Assembly (NCBI GenBank): GCA_027295435.1 | Contig: JAPUKX010000108.1 | Location: 1 to 10,402, forward strand | Source of the DNA: Planctomycetota bacterium | GTDB taxonomy: Bacteria; Planctomycetota; Phycisphaerae; Phycisphaerales; SM1A02 | Length of the DNA: 10,402 nt | Direction: 5' to 3' | Part shown: positions 6,274 through 10,402 of the stretch, piece after piece | Position numbering within the stretch: the first letter of the stretch is position 1 | How the letters are laid out: each line of letters opens with the position of its first letter | Position numbers and translations under genes: made by a program | Notes under the pieces: generated by a model | Database searches by the model: none | Seen by the model: only the letters and a program-made list of their open reading frames with translations | What the model was told of the DNA's origin: nothing

Positions 6274-7842
6274 TCAGCCCGTTACGGCGGCCGCCGGCTG
6301 CCAGTTCGCCTTGAACTCGCGCAGAGCCTCGGTGAACTCATCTTCAAGGCCCTTGAAGCTTTCGGCCTGGGCGAGCTTGGTGCGGAGATCCTTGTGGGGG
6401 CCGCGCATAGCGTCCAGCAGATCCCGTTCGAACGCATGAACGTCGCCCAGCTTCAGGTCGTCCAGGAAGCCGCGAGCGCCGGCGAGAATCGAGATGCACT
6501 GATCGATCGCGTCATACGGCATGTACTGGCCCTGCTTGAGCAGCTCGACCATACGCGCGCCACGGTCGAGCTGCTTCTGGCTGGCGGGGTCCAGCTCGGT
6601 GCCGAGCTGGGCGAACGCCTCCAGCTCGCGGTAGGCCGCAAGGTCTAAACGCAGGTGGCTGGCCACCTCCTTCATCGCCTTGATCTGAGCGGCCGCGCCC
6701 ACCCGGCTGACCGAGATCCCCACGTTGATCGCCGGACGAACACCGGCCGCGAACAGCTCCGGCTGAAGATAGATCTGCCCGTCCGTTATGGAGATGACGT
6801 TGGTGGGGATATAGGCAGAAACGTCGCCCTCCTGCGTTTCGATGATCGGCAATGCTGTCAGGCTTCCCCCGCCATGCTTCTGCGACAGCTTGGTCGCGCG
6901 TTCGAGCAGCCGGCTGTGCAGATAGAAGACATCGCCGGGGTAGGCCTCGCGCCCGGGCGGCCGGCGCAGCAGCAGCGACAGCTGGCGATACGACTGGGCC
7001 TGCTTGGACAGATCGTCATAAACGCACAGCACGTGCTTGGGCGTCTTGCCCTCCTTGCCTTGCCACATGAAGTGCTCACCCATTGCGCAGCCGGCGTAGG
7101 GTGCGATGTATTGCAGCGGGGCGGGGTCAGCTGCCCCGGCCGACACCACAATGGTGTAGTCCATCGCCCCGTGCTGCCGCAGCGTCTCCACCGCCGCCAC
7201 CACGGTTGACTCTTTCTGGCCGATGGTGACGTAGATGCACACCACGGCGTCCGGCGTGCCCCACCAATCGCGCTGGTTGATGATGGTGTCGATGGCGATG
7301 GCGGTCTTGCCCGTCTTGCGGTCGCCGATGATCAGCTCCCGCTGACCCCGGCCGACGGGGATCATCGAGTCGATGGCCTTGATGCCGGTTTGCAGCGGCT
7401 CCTTGACCGGCTGGCGATAAGCGATGCCAGGGGCGACGATGTCGAGCTTCCGTGTGAGCCCGCCGGTGTCGATCGGCGTACCGCCGTCCAGCGGATGACC
7501 CAAGGGGTCCACTACCCGCCCCAGCAACGCGTCGCCCACGGGCACTTCCAGCAGCCGGTTGGTTGACTTGACCGTGTCGCCCTCGCGGACGGCCAGGTAG
7601 TTGCCGTAGATCACCGCTCCCACCGTATCCAGTTCGAGGTTCATCACTTGGCCCATCACGGCGCCTTCGGTGGTGTCGAACTCCAGGAGTTCCCCGGCCA
7701 TGGCCTTGGACAGCCCGTAGATTCGAGCGATCCCGTCGCCCACCTCAAGAACGCGGCCAACCTCGGAGATCTCCAGCTCACTGGAGAACTGCTCGATCTC
7801 CTGCTTGATGACGGATGTAATTTCTTCGATCTTGATCTTCAC
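6274..7842 (-). CDS. atpA: F-type ATP synthase subunit alpha
   Basis: A 522-residue protein of standard length for the F1 alpha subunit, the non-catalytic nucleotide-binding partner of beta in the alpha3beta3 head. Visible: N-terminal KIKIEEITSVIKQEI, which contacts delta; beta-barrel domain to about residue 95; Walker A GDRKTGKT at 173-180; Walker B VLCVYDD at 271-277; LLRRPPGREAYPGD at 291-304; and the arginine-finger segment ISVSRVGAAAQ at 376-386, with Arg380. That segment usually reads VGGAAQ, so Gly383 is Ala. The GTG at 7842 is chosen because the normal N-terminus starts there and AAGAGAG lies 6 nt upstream; GTG 7863 would add seven residues derived from the flanking repeat. Upstream, 75 nt separate it from the GxxExxY gene instead of the usual direct atpH junction. 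Downstream no atpG or atpD follows, so the operon is split after this gene. Confidence 0.98.
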   Translation of the reverse strand: MKIKIEEITSVIKQEIEQFSSELEISEVGRVLEVGDGIARIYGLSKAMAGELLEFDTTEGAVMGQVMNLELDTVGAVIYGNYLAVREGDTVKSTNRLLEVPVGDALLGRVVDPLGHPLDGGTPIDTGGLTRKLDIVAPGIAYRQPVKEPLQTGIKAIDSMIPVGRGQRELIIGDRKTGKTAIAIDTIINQRDWWGTPDAVVCIYVTIGQKESTVVAAVETLRQHGAMDYTIVVSAGAADPAPLQYIAPYAGCAMGEHFMWQGKEGKTPKHVLCVYDDLSKQAQSYRQLSLLLRRPPGREAYPGDVFYLHSRLLERATKLSQKHGGGSLTALPIIETQEGDVSAYIPTNVISITDGQIYLQPELFAAGVRPAINVGISVSRVGAAAQIKAMKEVASHLRLDLAAYRELEAFAQLGTELDPASQKQLDRGARMVELLKQGQYMPYDAIDQCISILAGARGFLDDLKLGDVHAFERDLLDAMRGPHKDLRTKLAQAESFKGLEDEFTEALREFKANWQPAAAVTG

Positions 7843-7848
7843 GGCTAA

Positions 7849-7855
7849 CTCTCTT
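7849..7855 (-). promoter_or_regulatory. Ribosome binding site of atpA
   Basis: Minus-strand AAGAGAG ends 6 nt before GTG 7842. It lies just outside the neighbouring repeat (7858 onward), so atpA keeps its own initiation region despite the adjacent cassette. Confidence 0.5.
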
Positions 7856-7857
7856 GA

Positions 7858-7890
7858 AACCACAGATGAACACAGATGAACACGGCCAAG
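7858..7890 (+). repeat. Left inverted repeat, 10-nt iterons
   Basis: AACC followed by CACAGATGAA at 7861-7870 and again at 7871-7880, then a degenerate third unit beginning CACGG at 7881. It is the inward-facing partner of the repeat at 8277-8309 (AACCACAGAT and ACACAGAT identical and in register). It lies between the GxxExxY stop and the atpA ribosome binding site. Confidence 0.75.
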
Positions 7891-7917
7891 GAGTATTACC
7901 AGGAATCCCTTGCCACG

Positions 7918-8319
7918 CTACATGACGAGGCGTTTGATTTGGATTCTCGGAATACCGAAGTTGATGAGGAGGCAAACAGGAAGTCCAGTGGCCTTGAGGT
8001 AGTTGAGGCACTGAGCCATGTGCACCTCGTCAAACGCCTTGGCCGCTTTCAGCTCAACAAGAACGCGGTTCTCCACTAGGAGGTCCGCAAAGTATTCTCC
8101 AACGACGATCCTATCATAGTGAACATGAATGGGCGCTTGTTGTTGGAGGTCGAGGCCTTGCGCGCGTATTTCATGAGCCAATGCATTCTCGTATACTCGC
8201 TCGAGGAAGCCGCTGCCGAGGGTATTGGCAACCTCAAAGGCGCATCCAATGATCGTTTCCGTGATCTCATTGAGTTTCAATCTGCGTTTATCTGTGTCAA
8301 TCTGTGGTTCATTGTTCAT
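7918..8319 (-). CDS. GxxExxY protein (PD-(D/E)XK-like nuclease fold suspected)
   Basis: A 133-residue protein. The defining motif GFLERVY (G-x-x-E-x-x-Y register) lies at about residues 37-43, preceded by ITETIIGCAFEVANTLG. GEYFADLLVENRVLVELKAA (about 74-93), then MAQCLNYLKATGL and LINFG, follow the family pattern; the spaced D...ELK suggests a PD-(D/E)XK-type core. The family is common in planctomycetes and other environmental bacteria and has no established function. ATG 8319 overlaps the SIMPL stop as ATGA, implying translational coupling. Residues 4-13 are translated from the right inverted repeat, and an in-frame TTG at 8280 just inside it would give a natural-looking shorter start (MKLNEITE, 120 residues). 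It sits between ATP synthase genes, to which it has no known relation. Confidence 0.85.
   Translation of the reverse strand: MNNEPQIDTDKRRLKLNEITETIIGCAFEVANTLGSGFLERVYENALAHEIRAQGLDLQQQAPIHVHYDRIVVGEYFADLLVENRVLVELKAAKAFDEVHMAQCLNYLKATGLPVCLLINFGIPRIQIKRLVM
8277..8309 (-). repeat. Right inverted repeat, 10-nt iterons
   Basis: On the minus strand AAC followed by CACAGATTGA (8306-8297), CACAGATAAA (8296-8287) and CGCAGATTGA (8286-8277). It matches the left copy at 7858 in inverted orientation, and it forms codons 4-14 of the GxxExxY frame, so the repeat is translated if ATG 8319 is used. Confidence 0.75.
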
Positions 8320-9125
8320 GGCGACTCGTTCTTTGTCGCGATCTCGTAGATGACCGTGACGCCGGCGCGGACGGTGATCTTGCCGGGGACGATGGGCGGC
8401 GGGACGGCGGCTTCGGCCAACGCCGGGCCGGCACGGGCGGCCATGGTCCGGATCGGCTGCCAGTGCGCGGGTTCGTCCAGGGTGATGGTGATGATCCGAA
8501 CGAGCTGCACCGACGCGGCGTCGGCCAGAGTGTGCGCGTCGGCGAGGGCGTTGGCGGTCGCGGCGGCGATCGCCTCCGCTCGATGGGTGCGCGGATCGGC
8601 CAGGTCGAAGCCGATAGCGCCGATCGAGTTGGCTCCGGCCTGGTTTGCCGCTTCGATCAGCTCCCCGGCCAGATCGAGCCTCTTGGTCTTGATCGAAAGC
8701 GTGTTGGTCACCTGGTAGCCGATGATCTGCGGGCGCCACTCCGGACCCGCCTGGCGTGGGCGTCGCGAATACTGCGGCTGGAGGTGGAACTGACCGGTCT
8801 CGTATTCGTCCTTGGTCAGGCCGACCTCCTCGAGCGCCTCAACGACATCGACCATTCGCCGGCTGTTTTCTTGCAGCGCCTCGCCGGCCTGGGTTGCTTC
8901 GGTCACCACGCCAACGTTCAGCCGCAGTTGATCGGCAGGCTTGTGAAGCTGGGCGTCGCCGCGAACCGTGAGCTTCGCAACAACCTTGTGACGATCATCG
9001 GTGTTCGAATCGTCCGTGAACCCAAGCGCTGCTCCGGTGTAGCCCTGGTTCTGGGGGTCGGCCCAAGCCCAGGGAGTCGTAAGCAGGCAAAGGGCGACCG
9101 CGACGGTTGGAATTGCCGCATTCAT
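8316..9125 (-). CDS. SIMPL (DUF541) domain protein, secreted
   Basis: A 269-residue protein with a Sec-type signal peptide: a hydrophobic stretch at about 6-16 and a likely cleavage after AWA at residue 22. The SIMPL/DUF541 domain spans about 44-262: KLTVRGDAQLHKPADQLRLNV opening strand, LTKDEYETGQFHLQPQYS, IIGYQVTNTLSIKTKRLDL and a C-terminal ITVRAGVTVIYEI strand. Family members (BP26/OMP28 and SIMPL-like) are periplasmic or surface proteins; some form channel-like multimers, but the role is mostly unknown. A strong AAGGAG site lies 7 nt before ATG 9125, and the ATG overlaps the atpH stop as ATGA, so it is a genuine member of the ATP synthase transcript. Its stop in turn overlaps the GxxExxY start. 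A periplasmic protein in this position is unusual; no direct function in ATP synthase can be claimed. Confidence 0.88.
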   Translation of the reverse strand: MNAAIPTVAVALCLLTTPWAWADPQNQGYTGAALGFTDDSNTDDRHKVVAKLTVRGDAQLHKPADQLRLNVGVVTEATQAGEALQENSRRMVDVVEALEEVGLTKDEYETGQFHLQPQYSRRPRQAGPEWRPQIIGYQVTNTLSIKTKRLDLAGELIEAANQAGANSIGAIGFDLADPRTHRAEAIAAATANALADAHTLADAASVQLVRIITITLDEPAHWQPIRTMAARAGPALAEAAVPPPIVPGKITVRAGVTVIYEIATKNESP

Positions 9126-9727
9126 GTTCCGTCTCCTTCTTCAATGATCTGACGGGCGCGGTTGCGGATTGTCACCCCGCCGCTGGTCAGCAGATCGTGA
9201 CGCATTCGGCGAAGCCTCCCGGCCACGGAGCCGTCGATGAGTTGATCGCCGATGCGCAGCTTCAGGCCGCCGATCATGGTCGGATCAGTGTAGGCATAGA
9301 GCACCGGCTCTTTGGCGAGCGCGGCGCCGATGCGGTTCCGAATCGAATTTAGCTGCTCTTCGTCCAGCGGATCGGCAGTGTACAGATCGACCTCGACGCG
9401 GCCGAACGTTTCGTGCACGAGTTGGTCGTAGGCGTCGCTGATCGCTTCCAGATGCCCCAGGCGACGCTTTTGATTGAGAAGCAGCAGGAACCGCAAGGTG
9501 AGGTCGGTCACCTCGCTGTGAAAGATTCTGCCCAGGCCCGCACCGCGCCTGGCCCGGTCGATGATGGGGGAGCAAAGGAATTCGTGAAAGGTCCGATCGC
9601 CCCGTGCCAGTTCGCAGATCTGCTCGAGCTCCTCGCCGACCTCGACGATCTTCGCCCGCCCACCGGCCTGCTCGGCCAGCGAGTAGAGGCTCCGGGCGTA
9701 GACTTGGGCCACGGCGTCGGTGTGCAT
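9122..9727 (-). CDS. atpH: F-type ATP synthase subunit delta (OSCP)
   Basis: About 201 residues, slightly longer than the usual 175-185. It forms the peripheral stalk link between the b subunit and the alpha N-termini in F1. Recognisable: VAQVYARSLYSLAEQAG near the start, FHEFLCSPIIDRARRGAGLG and LRFLLLLNQKRRL in the helical N-terminal domain, and the C-terminal family block DPTMIGGLKLRIGDQLIDGS followed by a conserved VAGRLRRM helix. ATG 9727 is used because the natural N-terminus begins there; a TTG at 9751 would add eight residues from repeat-rich sequence. No clear Shine-Dalgarno precedes ATG 9727. An 81-nt gap follows atpF, and the stop overlaps the SIMPL gene by 4 nt. Confidence 0.95.
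   Translation of the reverse strand: MHTDAVAQVYARSLYSLAEQAGGRAKIVEVGEELEQICELARGDRTFHEFLCSPIIDRARRGAGLGRIFHSEVTDLTLRFLLLLNQKRRLGHLEAISDAYDQLVHETFGRVEVDLYTADPLDEEQLNSIRNRIGAALAKEPVLYAYTDPTMIGGLKLRIGDQLIDGSVAGRLRRMRHDLLTSGGVTIRNRARQIIEEGDGT
9133..9138 (-). promoter_or_regulatory. Strong ribosome binding site of the SIMPL gene
   Basis: AAGGAG on the minus strand with a 7-nt spacer to ATG 9125, embedded in the last codons of atpH. Together with the ATGA overlap it indicates real translation and coupling of the SIMPL gene. Confidence 0.75.
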
Positions 9728-9740
9728 GGAACGGGGTGAA

Positions 9741-9775
9741 GTCAAAGTCAAAAGTCAAAGAAATAGAAGGTCAAA
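9741..9775 (+). repeat. Short GTCAAA-type direct repeats in the atpF-atpH gap
   Basis: GTCAAA, GTCAAAA and GTCAAA occur in tandem at 9741-9759, and GGTCAAAA recurs at about 9770-9777. They are A-rich against the GC-rich surroundings and occupy the space upstream of atpH. No coding content; possibly slippage-derived or a leader element, with no function shown. Confidence 0.55.
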
Positions 9776-9808
9776 AGATCGTAGGGTCCGCTGTGCGGGT
9801 CAGCTCCT

Positions 9809-10360
9809 CTAGCGGTGACGAGCGCTGGTCAATTCGCGCAGCGAATCATCGATCAGTCGCTGCTGGTCTTCGGCTGAGATCTCTCGTTGCAGGATTTTGG
9901 ACGCGATGTCGGCGGCGAGGGTGGCGGCTTCGGCATGCAGCTCGCTGATCGCGGAGCGCTTAGCACTTTCGATCTCGCGGGCGGCGCGCTGTTTGAGCTC
10001 GGCGAGCTCGGCTTCGTTGCGGGTGCGCAGCTCCTGGGCCACCGCGTTGGCGTCGGTCTTGGCCCTGGCGATCATCTGGTTGGCCTCGTCGCGGGCGTCG
10101 GCCAGTGCCTGTTCGTACTCCGCCAAGGCAGCCTTGGCCTGCTCGCGGGCCTCTTCAGCGGTGTCGATCTCCTGGCGGATCTTGCGCTGCCGGTCATCGA
10201 GGCCCTTGACGATCTGCGGCCAGACCTTCACGTAGAGGAAGCCGAACGCGATCAGGAATACCACCAGCGACGTGACCGCCAGCAGCACGTTCGGGTCCAT
10301 GACCTCGACGTGTTCTACGCCGTGCTCAGCAGCTTCTTCGGCAGCAAGCAACAATGGCAT
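9809..10360 (-). CDS. atpF: F-type ATP synthase subunit b
   Basis: A 183-residue protein with a single transmembrane helix at about 25-44 (LLAVTSLVVFLIAFGFLYV), then a long charged coiled coil rich in Ala, Glu, Gln and Lys (about 55-165) that forms the peripheral stalk from Fo to the delta subunit. WPQIVKGLDDRQRKI after the membrane segment is the usual family hinge. An N-terminal tail of about 20 residues (MPLLLAAEEAAEHGVEHVEV) precedes the helix; an in-frame ATG at 10300 would remove it, but its upstream GAGG is too close to the codon. ATG 10360 has AAGGA about 9 nt upstream and is preferred. Bases 10361-10402 upstream are open in all minus-strand frames and show no recognisable atpE. Confidence 0.95.
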   Translation of the reverse strand: MPLLLAAEEAAEHGVEHVEVMDPNVLLAVTSLVVFLIAFGFLYVKVWPQIVKGLDDRQRKIRQEIDTAEEAREQAKAALAEYEQALADARDEANQMIARAKTDANAVAQELRTRNEAELAELKQRAAREIESAKRSAISELHAEAATLAADIASKILQREISAEDQQRLIDDSLRELTSARHR

Positions 10361-10402
10361 CTCGTTGGGTCCTTGGGCTTCTTCGAACCATCTGATCGGC
10401 GC

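Larger units (their letters stand above)
7858..8309 (-). mobile_element. Candidate 452-bp GxxExxY cassette bounded by inverted repeats
   Basis: Both ends begin AACCACAGAT and face inward: 7858 rightward on the plus strand, 8309 leftward on the minus strand. Each end then continues in 10-nt CACAGATNRA-like units. Apart from its first 13 codons, the gene inside is the whole GxxExxY frame. Deleting 7858-8309 joins the SIMPL stop to the atpA start with a 21-nt gap and leaves the atpA ribosome site untouched, which is what an insertion into an older SIMPL-atpA junction would look like. No target-site duplication is evident and no transposase is encoded, so any movement would have to be helped in trans or occur by recombination. 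An inference from the sequence layout; not a recognised insertion sequence. Confidence 0.5.

Noticed and set aside
7858..8309. CRISPR array or replication-origin iterons
   Set aside because: The 10-nt units are contiguous, only two or three per side, inverted relative to one another and without spacers; they flank a gene instead of forming an array.
8304..9152. A 282-residue plus-strand open frame
   Set aside because: It lies antisense to the SIMPL gene, which has a signal peptide, domain motifs and a strong ribosome site; the plus frame has none.

Overview
The window is about 60% GC and looks like a chromosomal segment of a planctomycete-type bacterium, probably Phycisphaerae-like. The support is a type IV prepilin-like protein ending in an H-X9-DG motif, a GxxExxY protein, a four-helix-bundle (bAvd-like) gene remnant, and F-type ATP synthase genes interleaved with unrelated genes. 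This placement comes from gene content; no rRNA or marker tree was available.

Plus strand, 1-1945: a 5'-truncated prepilin-like (pseudopilin) gene is followed by a UDP-glucuronate 4-epimerase-type SDR. They converge on a long block of minus-strand genes.

Minus strand, 10402 down to 1996, in transcription order: atpF, atpH, a secreted SIMPL (DUF541) protein, a GxxExxY protein, atpA, an internally deleted four-helix-bundle gene, a 3'(2'),5'-bisphosphate nucleotidase, an SLC13/RCK_C anion permease, and a membrane-anchored EEP-fold protein. atpH/SIMPL and SIMPL/GxxExxY each overlap by an ATGA. No atpG, atpD or atpC follows atpA, so the ATP synthase operon is rearranged here.

The most interesting structure is at 7858-8309. 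The GxxExxY gene is bracketed by inward-facing inverted repeats, each made of 10-nt CACAGATNRA-like units. In silico removal of these 452 bp leaves a 21-nt gap between the SIMPL stop codon and the atpA start, with the atpA ribosome binding site intact. This suggests a small cassette inserted into the ATP synthase operon and captured the SIMPL stop region as its own ATGA start.

The nucleotidase and the SLC13 permease make a plausible sulfate-assimilation pair (sulfate uptake and PAP removal). The permease has lost the usual Asn-Asn of its second hairpin motif, and the neighbouring EEP protein lacks two usual active-site residues.
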